Positions 48,620 to 59,648 of a DNA stretch of 64,000 nt are shown here, one piece after another. The notes under the pieces were generated by a model. It ran no database searches. It had not been told where the DNA came from and saw only the letters and a program-made list of their open reading frames with translations. Both the position numbers and the translations under genes were made by a program. The stretch covers positions 564,456 to 628,455 of the forward strand of contig MU004198.1 of NCBI GenBank assembly GCA_010093605.1. Reading direction: 5' to 3'. The DNA is from Lophium mytilinum (taxonomy: Eukaryota; Ascomycota; Dothideomycetes; Mytilinidiales; Mytilinidiaceae). Each line of letters starts with the position of its first letter. Position 1 is the first letter of the stretch.

Positions 48620-50792
48620 ATGAAACACCTGTTCGCAAAGCTGTTCAGGCGTGTCGAAGAGTCGTCATTGAGCGGCCCAAGCGAATTTAATGTTGAGCCA
48701 ATTGCAGGAGACGCCCAGCAGACACTCATGTCTGTCAACACTGTTGCAGAGGTTTCCTGCGCATTATGCCGCCAGTACGGGTGGCTACGCTATATCACTC
48801 TGCCAAGAATCGATAAATCGACTGATAACAGAACAAAATATGACGTGCTTGCTGCATCGGCAGAGCAAGGTTGTGACGCTTGCCGTCTTCTACACACAGT
48901 CCTCCAGCCGTACACACTAGAGTCTGTCGGACCAGCCGGCATTGAGTTCAATCCAAGCGGATGGCATCATAGTGCTTTCAGAGTCTTGCAATGGAGACCG
49001 GAATATGATTATCGCAACGATAGGCAGATGTCGTGGGGTCATCCTACAAGTGTATATATCTTTACGACTGAGGGTAAGCTCTTCCAGTATGAGACATGCA
49101 TGGACGAGCATTAATTTAATAGGCTCTCCTTGTCCATGGACCGGGATTACCATTGACGTGCCGGAGTACGGTATAGCTAGCATGGAGCTGGCTGTGTCAC
49201 GCATCTCAAAGTGGCTCGGGGACTGTAAGAAGGCTCACGAAGCAGTCTGTCAAGACACAAGACGTTTAAATCTCCTGCAACGTCCAACACGACTCATCAA
49301 GATAAGAGGGCCAAGATGCGTATGTCTCGATATTGGAGAACGTGACGACGACACAAAGGGCGTTACGTATGCTTGTCTAAGTCATTGCTGGGGTGGCGTA
49401 AAACCTATCGAAACCACAACACATACCTTGGATAAGTTCCGACTACAGATACCTTGGGACTGGCTTCCACGAACCTTTCAGGACGCAATTGAGCTTGCAT
49501 GTCGACTTGGTTTCGAGTATCTATGGATCGACAGCCTTTGCATCATTCAAGATGACGAGGAAGATTGGATGCGAGAGAGTAGCAATATGGCTGCAATATA
49601 TGCTAGCTCTGACCTAACCATAGCAGCGTCTCGAGCTCGAAACGGGCATGAAGGCTTGTTCGGCGTGCCCCCTCCTAGTAAAAAGGTGCAAGCCTACACC
49701 TTTGCCAACGGGCCAAAGCCATTTACTGTCTATGTCAGACCGACATATCATCATGCAGAATTTGAGTCAGCGGAACTGCCGCTGCTTCGAAGGGCTTGGG
49801 CTTTCCAAGAGCGACTCCTCTCGAGACGCGTGGTTCATTTCGGCGAGGAAGAACTTTATTGGGAATGTATGGCTGGATCTAGATGCGAATGCATGCGCGA
49901 TAGTATACGATCTCTGAACAAACGAGTGCTCATCGACGGAGCACATGATCACACGTGGGAAGAATTTCAGAGGGACGATATCCATTTAGAACAATTCCGA
50001 CACGAAAGATGGCATAACATCGTCACGACGTACTCTTCTAGGCAACTTTCTTTGGCGAAAGACATCTTTCCTGCCATCCAAGGTATTGCGCGGCTCTTCC
50101 ATTCAGAGTCAGGAGTTAATTACCATGCCGGATTGTGGGAAGACAACTTGTTACGTGATCTGCTCTGGTTCAACAGTGCAGGCACTACAAAGAAGTCACC
50201 GTATCGAGCTCCTAGCTGGTCATGGGCATCTAATTACTACCCTGATGAGGCGAAAAGCAGCTACTTGGATCTACCGTCGCAGGAGATTCGATGGTCTAAG
50301 ATGGAGAATGCTGTAGAGAAAGCTGTCGTCATTGACGTGTATACAACGCCGAAAGGCGATGATCCTTTTGGTGAAATCGTCTCCGGAGTTCTCAAGATTC
50401 GAGGTCGATGCCTGCGTGCAGTCGAAGAATGGATACTCAACGATGTAACGGACTATAACATCGATGAGAAGAAGCAGTACGAATTCGAGCGATCACTATC
50501 AATAAAGCGCAATGACAAAGAAAGGAGCGAGATTTGCCACATCACGCAGCCGTATCATTGGCATTACGACTGTGATGGCGATTATCCATTCTACACCGAA
50601 GTTCGCCTCATGGAAATTGTGGCTGATAGCGCGATGGACTGGAAAAATGGTACCACTTCGATTGCATTCTCTCGGGATCCTTCTGGAAGACCTGACATTT
50701 TCGAGAGAATCGGACTTGCACATCTACCGAACTCGATGTTGAAGAATGCTTTCGAGGAGGTGGGCGAGGAACTAACATTGACAGTCATCTGA
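48620..50792 (+). CDS. HET-domain protein
   Basis: Two exons (48620-49073, 49123-50792; 49-bp intron) give 707 aa. An N-terminal segment with CALCRQYGW and EQGCDACRLLHTVL, usual for this class, precedes the HET domain. The HET blocks are all present: YACLSHCWGG, then PRTFQDAIELACRLGFEYLW with IDSLCIIQDDEEDW and SSDLTIAAS, then RRAWAFQERLLSRRVVHFG. A conserved C-terminal region includes PSWSWAS. HET domains mediate regulated cell death in fungal non-self recognition; many copies are lineage-specific and fast evolving. No NACHT/WD repeats or other sensor modules are attached. The ORF looks intact. It lies directly downstream of the AT-rich relic and faces a truncated kinase gene, a typical accessory setting. 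A heterokaryon-incompatibility role for this copy is inferred. Confidence 0.88.
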
Positions 50793-50944
50793 AGTTGGCT
50801 ACGTTACGGTTCTCGACAATGTCATCACCTTGTGGTAGTAGGTGGCCGCATGCGGTCAGAAATGACTATTATCTCTCTAATCAGCATCAATGCGCGTCAT
50901 GGCAGCACATCTCTTATCAAAGGCTGACACCAAGGGACACAGAA

Positions 50945-51478
50945 TCATTCATATGCAGTCACACCATACATACTGACGATCTGGCTGAGCACTTGATCGA
51001 CTTCTCCGAAACCTTCTGTTCCAAGGATATCTTTTGGCTCAAGCGGGACGGGTTCGCCTTGCTGGAATTGGGAATGCTGTCCGCCGTCACCCTTCTCAAG
51101 TACCATCGACTTTGTCATCACCAGCTGCTGTGTGTCCATGAACCTTCTTCGTTGGCTGGGCCGAAAGGAGTGCAGAAGATGCTGCTCCGTCACAGGGAAC
51201 CACTTGTCAGAAAAGCCGCCATCAATAATTGTGCTGATGAGATCCAGTAGGATTGCCGATGTGCTAGATGCGATTGCATCTTTTGACATTTCCAATTTTC
51301 TATTATGTGCCGAAGAATATTCAGAGGATGTAGAGAGATCGTGTTGCGTTGGAGGATTTGCGAAGAAGGCAGCGGCGGAGGACGACAATTCTTCGAAGTG
51401 ATCTGGAGAGGTTTGTCGAATCGAGCTGTCCATTTCTACTGGACTGGAAAGCTTTGCTGGCAACACATCTGCGCTCAC
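50945..51478 (-). pseudogene. Truncated protein-kinase gene fragment
   Basis: A 177-residue minus-strand ORF matches the N-terminal part of a fungal kinase family that often accompanies HET genes. It has SDKWFPVTEQHLLHSF, MDTQQLVMTKSMVLEKG, GEPVPLEPKDILG and then the glycine-rich loop GTEGFGEVDQVLSQ, where the middle Gly is replaced by Glu. The reading stops a few residues later. A GTATGT donor is present there, but the 150 bp left before the HET gene stop cannot hold a kinase domain, and I see no VAIK Lys, HRD or DFG. So only the 5' part survives. It is tail to tail with the HET gene. Confidence 0.65.
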
Positions 51479-52753
51479 AACGATTCTGGTTTGGCTGGTG
51501 AAGTCATCGCTTTGGCGAGAGGTGGCGGAGGCGCGTCAAGCTGGAAGGAAGGATGAGTGTTGGGATAGTCAAGTCTGGAGTGGCAAATAGCAACAACAAA
51601 TTCAGGATAACATCGCTAGAGTTGTTAGACGATTATTGGGGTTAAAAGATGTTGTGCTACAAAAAGGGCGGGAACTCAGTCTGCTTGCCGCACATCTGGT
51701 GCCATGGCTGGCAGCCACGTGATAGATTACATTCTTAGTACCCTTACTATGGCTACTCCTCTATCAGAAGAGCCTATAAGAATAAAATCTAACTTGGATA
51801 AGATTTTAATAGCCTCAATAAAGTCTATTGGAAGTATTAATTAGATACAGTTATATAGGCTTTATTATTTTATTCTAGTTGTTAAAAGTACTTCTAGCCA
51901 TACTCAAGTACTAACCTCCAATAATAAACCTCTAGCTTACGCTAACTAATAACTTAAAATCCATTTCTAACCTAGAAACCGTAGGGTAATTTCAGGCGCA
52001 ACCTCTCCGCCTTCTACACCCTTTTCATACTACTAAGACCTGCCTAAACAAGTAGCTAGTCACGTGCTAAGTCCCTCCCTTTTAGGTACAGTGCACGATC
52101 TATACACTAGTCCGTAAACATCTAGCGCGCTCTCCGGTCTGTCGTTGTATGTTCTTGGAGCCTCACCGGTCGCGCTCAACGCCATAGCGGCCGGACCGGC
52201 AAGGGCGCTACCATCATGAACTCTACCGGTCCGTCTTTCACTCTTCGCCTCGCTCTTGCCGCGAGACATCTAGTGGATGAATCCTTCACAGAGACTCTGG
52301 AATCTGCAAAATGCACCTCTTAGGTCCCTTGCGGTTTGTTGAGAACGACTCTGCCCAAGCATGGAGATTCAGCCTCACAAATACCGGGTACAACTTGGCC
52401 GCACCGACGCGATGCTCGCCGGTCCTAGTCTCAGTGGCTTCATAGGTGCAAGTTTCGTAGACCTCTCGTTTTGAAGCGCAAATCTCTACAGCTTGAAGCC
52501 TGAAACACCGGTGGTCGAGTGCTGGTCAGATTCTAGTAATGGTATATAATGCAATGATAGTCTTCTCTGCCAGAAAAAGTTCACCAGAAGCAACATTGAA
52601 GCTCTTCAGTCACAGTATATTTCTTGCTATACCCAGCATAAAATCTCCTAGACGAAGTCTTCTTTGACAACCCCCTTCAGCGCTCTGTCGAAACCTAGCT
52701 GATTTTCACGCGGAATCAAAGCGTACAACGTCCGTACGGGAAAGGAGAGAACG
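51479..52753. other. Intergenic with a small AT-rich relic and CCGGT-rich patch
   Basis: 51720-51980 is AT-rich, with words like those in the 46-48 kb relic, probably another RIP-mutated fragment. From 52100 to 52520 composition is normal and the word CCGGT/ACCGG recurs about six times. A 14-bp word at 52161-52174 recurs in the regulator/amidase promoter. No gene recognised. Confidence 0.45.
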
Positions 52754-53168
52754 ATGGAGACTACACCGGACCAGACTGCAGACGACAATGCTTATCGTTC
52801 CATAATGAAGTATAATGAGTTTACAGGCAAGCATCTCAGCACTTTTAGCCTTCCCAAACTTCTTACTAACTTAAGGAAGCTGATGATATTGGCTACTATA
52901 CAAACTGCTCTAGCTTCTCTAGCTCTGTCGCTACTTGTGCTTCTGATGCATCCGAAACGCCAAAAACCCATATGCAGAAGAAGGCTGAACATTCGCTGGA
53001 GAGATTGTGGGGGCCTTTTTCGCTATCTGCCTGCTCATGCTGTTGCATGCAGTAGCAGATCTGCGTTCCGTATCGGACTTTGCTCTTCCATCTCTTGTAA
53101 TCTTTGTTGGCCCTTATATTCTTATCCCTTCCCCGTTCTTTTCAGCCCCGTCTTGTCCAGTGGTCTAG
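52754..53168 (+). CDS. Possible small membrane protein (2-3 helices)
   Basis: ATG at 52754 opens an exon to 52936. Splicing out 52937-53003 (GTGCTT donor, GGCTGAAC branch, GAGAG acceptor) joins it in frame to 53004-53168, 115 aa in all. The joined product has a polar N terminus (NEFTGKHLSTFSLPK). A hydrophobic run, KLMILATIQTALASLALSLL, continues as IVGAFFAICLLMLLHAVADL, and PSLVIFVGPYILIPSPFF comes near the end. Without the intron the frame turns Arg/Cys/Ser-rich and loses the hydrophobic pattern, which is my reason for the splice. No family is recognised. The donor is weak, so this remains a candidate. Confidence 0.4.
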
Positions 53169-54003
53169 GATTGAAAGTCGTGACAGCTTGGTGTTTGAAG
53201 TACATGGCTAGTTGTTCGGTTGCCTCACCCTCAGCATGGTCTTGATTGGTTCTATAGAGTACAGCACATGATCTTCTCTTGTAAACCATACCCAACATCC
53301 ATCTACCGCCTCTTCTTTCCATGATGTATTGTAGTCATCGATATAAGTCGTTTCAACATTCCAGGCTCTGCTAAATGCTACGAGACATCTCTCTCTTTTC
53401 AGGTCGTGTTATGTATGTTGTGAGCGCATCTAACCGCCAAACTTGGGATCTCCGATGACGACACATTCGTCTGTTGAATCTCTTGCCTCGAAGAATGAGG
53501 ATCGCGGCTCTATGATTACTAAAGAAAGCCTCTCCAACCGATATTAAATTTTGAAATAGCTTGCATAGGCGTGAAGGTACCCGAAGGGCGGTGGACTAAG
53601 CATGAGTCTGCAACGTTGTGTGCTGTTCAACACCTTCTTAACTTGGCTCAGGACCAAGTTTTACAACGCGCAGCTTCGCAATATCCAGTTGGGTCTCATG
53701 TGAGTACGCGCCGTCAGCAAAATATTCGGTTGATTGATTTCCGAGGATTCCTAGTATAATAAAGAATGAGGGTTTCTTTTGCCGACCTTTTGAGCCTTTG
53801 AACTGACTGAAGTTACGAAAGCCCCGTCGCCCGTTAATACAGCTTGAAAATGGGAGGGAACACAAGCTCAGTTGCTCTATGTAGACCTGAGGTATGCAGA
53901 GCAAGCCCTAAATGTCGATGATTTATGACAACATGGTTTCTATTTATATCAAATGTGAGAAGCGACAGAGTCAACTCCATAATAAAACCTCCCAAGCGTC
54001 ATC
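53169..54003. other. Intergenic, nothing recognised
   Basis: Convergent flanks; short ORFs without features. Confidence 0.45.
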
Positions 54004-56584
54004 TCATTGCGTCAACTCTCGTATCATGACTTGCTTGGGATCCCAAGTGTCTGAGAAAAGTTGGTGACCCCAATATAGCAGGCTCTCATACCGATGCTCT
54101 TCTTTGAGAAGGGCGTACGTGGCCTCTGTGCTTTCGTTAGCTATCGCGTTCTAAATCCTGTGATCATCGAGGTCTCGCTTACTCTTCTGGCTGAGATGTT
54201 GCCCTAGCGCTTGTAAGTATCTTGTCTCTTCGGCATTCACCTCCGTCAGTGAGCTGAAGTCGCAAGACGACCAGTCCAGTGTGAAAGGCTTTTGCCCGTG
54301 AAGAGCATCCCGGAAGTGAGCTATCAGAGATTGAGCACTATGGAAGTAGCCTTCTACGAGTCGATAGTCTTCAAATCTGTTGCCTCGACCAGGTGTCTAT
54401 TCTAAGTATGAGCTTCCGTGCGACGAGATCATGCTTCTTCGGAGACTTACATAGTGACCATAATCCTGAGCAAATTCGTGGTCGTGGGCGACGGCGATTT
54501 CTACACTGTTCAACAAGATGAATATTGTAGCGTAGACCTCAAACCAATCTCTCCGACTCTTCTTAGAAATCCTTTCCTGAAGCATCTTCAGGACACGCTG
54601 GCGGAGGGGAATAGTGATGCTTTGAATCACAACCTGGTCAAGTTGAGTGTCCATGATTGGCGTCACTGGAATACGTCCACAAAGATGGCTTCTTGGATCG
54701 TCAACGGTGCTCATGCCTAACGTTTCCTCACCGCAAATACGCCAAGGTCTCTCCGTCAAGCGTGATGCTGTCCACAGCCTTAGCGTATTTTGAAGTAGAG
54801 CACTCTATACGATCATGGTTAGAGTTGGTTGAAAAAACTGCACCCTTCCTACAGTTACTTACATCTTGCCAGCGCGCTCTTTTGATTGCGAGCTGGAAAG
54901 TCTCCCAGATCAAGAAGTCCGAGTCATCCAGATAACACTCGAGATATCCCTGCAACGCTTTGTCCACGTACTGAGCGAGAGCATTCTGTGTGTCTTTGAG
55001 CTGTGCTAAGGCGTAACAAGGCATCTCCAGTTTGAGTATCGAGCCATCTTCTAGATGATGTTCATATGCTGTCGTGTCTCCGTCAACAGGAGTGAACTCC
55101 TTAACATAGACACATATTGTATGACCGAGATCATGCGTCAGCTCTAACATTTTCAGTGGCGACGGTGCTATCGCGGACAGATCTGACAGCTTGTATACCT
55201 CTGGTCGAACGGTCCACGTGTCCTTCTCACTCGTCACTGGTAGTTGAATTAAGTAAGTTTAGTAACCCCATTAAAGCAAACAGACACTTACTAGTACGGA
55301 AGAGAATTGCATCAGTGACACGGCTGCGTATGCAAGGTATTCGCAACGATAGTGGATTTACGGCGAGGCAATCGAGACATGGTTCCTCGGGATTTGCACC
55401 CGCGCGACACTAGAAAATCAGCTACGAATGCAAGGTATGAAATGGATGGGTAGCATACCCTCTTTTTAACACGTTGGCAACGGATGCATGCGGCGATTTC
55501 GCGAGTTTCTGCAGTGGTAACTCGTTCGACCGGGGCAAGCGCGCGTCTCTTGGGACGAGTCTTGATAATAGCCCCTGAGGTCGATAGAGCTGAAGAATGA
55601 GCCGCTGGAGCGGTATTGATTCGGCTTGACTGCCTGGGCTCTGCAGTCCTCTGATCTCTTCGTGGTTGTTTGGTGACCTCCTGAAGAAGTAGGTCAATCG
55701 TCTTCTGTTGCTGTTTTACAATAGCTACGAGTCTTTGCACTGTCGGAGATGTATCCCTAGAATCCAAAGTCCGCGAGCCGTTGAGCGGTTCCGGTGTGGT
55801 GGGCAAGGTTCCCTCCACTTCCTCGGGTGCGTCCTCGTTGGTCACGGCTGTGCGATCAGCTGCTGGTTGGGCAACTTGGGTTGATGATCCTGCTATACTG
55901 AAAGCGTCATGGACGCCTGCTCGATACAGCAGGGATGAGTTGGAGGTTGGAACTCCGGCTTGGTTCGGTTCTAGGGGAGGGATATCAAGCAGCGTCTGGT
56001 CGTCTCCTTGCGGATTGTTGGCCATGTAGAAGGACTCCACAGCCGATGCGAATGGGTAGAAAGAATCTACAGCTGAAGAAGGTGGATTGGTTGCAGGGAA
56101 CAAGCCATATCCCGTTTGACCAGTGTAGGTCGCTGCAGAAGGGACGAGACTGGTTTGAGAATCTCCCTGGCCATGGTCAAGATAAGCTCCCTCAGAATGC
56201 AAGTGATCCGCGATGAGCCCCCAAGAGATGGTCTCATCTTGCCCACTACTGTCGGGCCAGTGGGGCAAAGCAAAGGTCGAATAGTCTGCAAGTTGGCCAC
56301 TCAGACCAAAATTGACATCGTCGTCCCACCAGATCGGCTGGGACAAGGGCGGACCGCTTTGGAGTGCTTGGAAATCATGCCCAGGAGCAACACTACTCTG
56401 GTCGTGGCGCAGCTGCGTGTTATGCGATGTACTGGTCTGCGATAGATCTATGTGTTGCGGTGCAGGGGGAGCAGGGGGCTCTTGCGAGTCGTGCTAGGGA
56501 AAGTTAGGTATGGGTGGCCTTGGCGCTAGGCCGGGAGGGGAGTGCCATGACTTCTGGCCGCCGACTTACCCTACGGAGTGCCAT
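54004..56584 (-). CDS. Zn2Cys6 transcription factor
   Basis: Seven exons (56584-56570, 56493-55459, 55409-55292, 55236-54863, 54804-54451, 54396-54183, 54125-54004) give 743 aa. The first exon is 15 bp (MALRR). A long Ser/Pro/Gln/Asp-rich N-terminal region (about 330 residues) precedes the zinc cluster: CIRCQRVKKR, then after an intron CRAGANPEEPCLDC and LAVNPLSLRIPC, spacing C-x2-C-x6-C-x9-C-x2-C-x10-C. The zinc cluster therefore sits in the middle, not at the N terminus. The C-terminal half (VDKALQGYLECY, LRLWTASRLTERPWRICG, ERISKKSRRDWFEVYATIF, YTPGRGNRFEDYR) fits a fungal TF family without the classical middle homology region. It is divergent from the amidase across 316 bp and is the natural candidate regulator of the next three genes (inference). 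Confidence 0.85.
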
Positions 56585-56900
56585 CGGACGTTGTAGAACA
56601 AAGTGGAGCTGTCGCACAGATGAAGCAACGGTAGATGCTAGATATCTGTTCCCAGGTAATGCAGTTCGCAGGCCACATCGGCGAGGCTCCCAGCCATGCA
56701 GGCCGCCGAAACGAGGAAAGCGTCCTCACCGGTCGCGACTCCAGCGACCGGCCAGCGTGTTCCCGTCCACATAACAGTGCCGGTCCGCAGAGCATGGAGC
56801 CCAACACATATCTTCAAAAGCACGTCGGGCAAGGCAGAAACTCGTCCGCCTCATCTTCCACTACTCCGTTTTCGTTGCTTCCGTTGCCCTTTGCCTCGCT
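56585..56900. promoter_or_regulatory. Divergent promoter between regulator and amidase
   Basis: 316 bp separate the two start codons. The region contains the 23-bp palindrome at 56729-56751 and further CGG/CCG words. Co-regulation is inferred from the head-to-head layout. Confidence 0.5.
56729..56751. promoter_or_regulatory. Perfect inverted repeat CCGGTCGC-N7-GCGACCGG
   Basis: Two perfectly complementary 8-bp arms separated by 7 bp, in the promoter shared by a Zn2Cys6 gene and the amidase. Zinc-cluster dimers typically bind paired CGG/CCG triplets with a fixed spacer, so it is a candidate operator. Binding is untested. Confidence 0.45.
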
Positions 56901-59204
56901 ATGACGAGGATGACCACCACTGTGCCTTGGCAAGACCAGGCCCAGAAGAAAAGAGCTGATACATGGTCCAAGATTCCGCGGGAATGGCTTCTGGATGACC
57001 AAGTAATGAGTGAGGCAAAGTCACGGCGCAAGTTGACGGGCAAGTTCATTGAAAATTTGCTGGCTGCCAATGAGCAGAAGATCACAGCCCTAGACAGTCT
57101 CCAGCTCGTTTCATGCATGCTCAACAAGACCTTCTCGGCCGAGGAAGTAGCAACAGCATTTTGCAAGAGGGCAGCCGTAGCTCACCAGTTGGTCAGCGCT
57201 GTCAAGCTTCATTGCGTCGCCTGCATCACTGACCATTCAGAACAATTGTCTGCACGAAATCTTCTTTGACCAGGCTCTCCAACGTGCTCGAGAGCTTGAC
57301 CAGCACTATGCCAAAACGGGATCGGTCCTCGGCCCGCTTCATGGTCTTCCAGTCTCCCTCAAGGATCAATTTCACGTCAAGGGCGTTGAAACGACTATGG
57401 GTTATGTTGGATGGATCGGCACTTATGAGGGGAAACGGGGGACTGGAAAAGAACTCAATTCTAACAGCCAATTGGTAGACGAACTTCTAAGCCTAGGGGC
57501 AGTTCTTTATTGCAAGGTATGTGACCTGTCTAAGTACCCCACGCAAGATCTAACGGTTCGTAGACAAGCCTGCCGCAAACACTATTGGTAAGCATGAAGA
57601 CGTTCAGATAAAAGTCGAACTCGGTGTGACAAAGTAACAGCTCGGAGAAACCCACAACAACGTCAATGGCTATACAATGAATCCAGTCAATCAGTTGGTG
57701 TCCTGCGGAGGGTCCTCAGGAGGTTCTTGTTTCCCTTTCTTCGTTGCCTCTTCCATGCCGTCGAAGTCATCCAATAAGAGCTAAAATACGTTCTAGGCGA
57801 GGCAGCTTTACAAGCCCTACGCGGAAGTACGCTAGGTGTTGGGACCGATATCGGTGAGATACGACTTCTGCACAGCTATTCCGACAAGCTGCTCACCCGT
57901 TAAGGCGGTTCCGTTAGGATACCTGCTGCTTTTTGCGGCACCTATTCCATCAAGCCAACGACCACACGACTTTCCTACAAGGATGTCGCGAACAGCGTGA
58001 GCATCTTCTAGTTAGGTCACTGTTCTGTGGTGGATCTAACCAGAAAACGAAGAATCCTGGTCAGACTAATATTCCATCGTCCATTGGCCTCATGGGTATC
58101 ACTCTGCCGTCGCTCCGACTTTTGATGACCGCGATTCTCTCCACTCAACCATGGCTCCGAGACCCGGACGTTGTGCCTCTGCCCTGGAGAGGCGATCACG
58201 AATATGTCAAGGCGTCACGTCCGTTGTGCTTTGGGATTATGGCCACTGACGGTGTAGTCATGCCTCATCCGCCAATTCTTAGAGGGATGCGGCTTGTCAA
58301 AGAAGCCATTGAAAAGGCCGGTCATAAAGTATGTAACTCCATGACGCCTCTACAGCATCTACTGACAGACTGCGGAGACAATACCTTGGGAGCCTCCATC
58401 TCATGCAGAAGCTACTAATATTCATGTCAGTTCAGTACTCTCGGGACCCCGCAACTTCACTATCCAAACTTGTTGACTTTTACGCAGAGCGACTTCATGA
58501 GCTGTGATGGAGGCGCAAACATATTTGCCCAATTGAGGCTCTCAAAAGAGCCAGTGGTAGAGGAAAAGAAGCACGACCTGGGCAATGGCCCCGTACCGCC
58601 TTTACCACTTCTTGACTTCCAAAGGAGCTGTCTTCGCCGCAAGGCATACCGCGCCTCCTACGCAGCTTACTGGAACTCGACCCAAGAAAAAACTAGCACC
58701 GGTAAATAGCGCCAATTATGATTCCTTTAGAATAGTATTCTAATTTTCAACTAGGACACCCAGTAGATGCGGTAATCATGCCCGTAGCACCAACCGCTGC
58801 TGTCTTGCCCGGTCGATATCGGCACTTTGGTACTGTAATCCTTCACCTTGTGTAACATCCTTGCTAACGGACATGGAGGTTACACGGTCATCAACAATTT
58901 GCTAGATTCTTCATGCGTTTGTATTCCTGTCACGCACGCCGACAAGAATGTTGACATCTTCGACCATGACTATAAGCCGAAGAATGAGACCGACAGGTTG
59001 AATTGGGAAGGATGTAGGTCTTCCCCTCTACTGTAGGCAATACTTCGGTAGCCCAGCTCACTGGCTTGAACAGATGATGTCGATAAATACGACGGAGCCC
59101 CTGTTGGTGTCCAAGTTGTAGGACGAGTCTTGCAGGAAGAATGGACTCTTTCAGTAGCAGAGACCGTTGTTGATGCGCTTTCAGAGGTCCATCAAGGTCC
59201 ATGA
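56901..59204 (+). CDS. Amidase (amidase-signature family)
   Basis: Eleven exons (56901-57191, 57241-57516, 57564-57587, 57641-57722, 57797-57853, 57905-57996, 58044-58328, 58431-58701, 58755-58829, 58879-59013, 59074-59204) give 572 aa. In-frame ATG 56910 is an alternative start. The Ser-cisSer-Lys triad is present: Lys in GLPVSLKDQFHVKG, cis-Ser in SCGGSSGGE and nucleophile Ser in GVGTDIGGSVRIPAAF. EEVATAFCKRAAVAHQL, YVGWIGTYEG, DGGANIFAQLRLS and YDGAPVGVQVVGR are further family blocks. The enzymes hydrolyse amides to acid plus ammonia; AmdS-type acetamidases are the nearest described fungal group, but the substrate here is unknown. One exon is 24 bp. The donor at 57723 (GTTCTT) and the acceptor at 58430 are the weakest. 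It reads as intact. Confidence 0.85.
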
Positions 59205-59648
59205 AAAGGCCATGTAGCTGGATTTCATATCCGATGGTGCTTTACGCCATCGACCTATCAGTCGCTCGAGCTAACAACATCCAACGATTCAGAATAAATG
59301 AGTAGCTAGTATTGCGTTGGCCACTCTCTAGCATCAACAAATTGAATCCTTACTTTATAGCATAGGGAACTGCAGTATCTGAGTTCTGGACTATGGTTTC
59401 ACGCGAGTATGTCCTTTCTTAGTAGAAAATCATGTTATATTTCATCCGTCACAATTTACGCTATGAGACAACTGGAGTGCTTTGCAAGGAGCACGTTTCA
59501 GTCTGGGAGTCAGTCGAAACGAAGGCGAGACATCTCTACCAGCGAGTTGATCAGGAACAAGGCATATGTAAAGAATAGCGACGAAAGGAAATTCGTGAGC
59601 TGGTTCGAAAGTGTTCGCACGGCTAACAGTGACATAGCAATTCCAGAA
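59205..59648. other. Convergent intergenic region
   Basis: 3' flanks of the amidase and dioxygenase genes; nothing else seen. Confidence 0.5.

Noticed and set aside
57192-59013. Interrupted frames of the amidase considered as a pseudogene
   Set aside because: All interruptions resolve to GT-AG introns that keep the catalytic triad and frame, giving an intact 572-residue protein.
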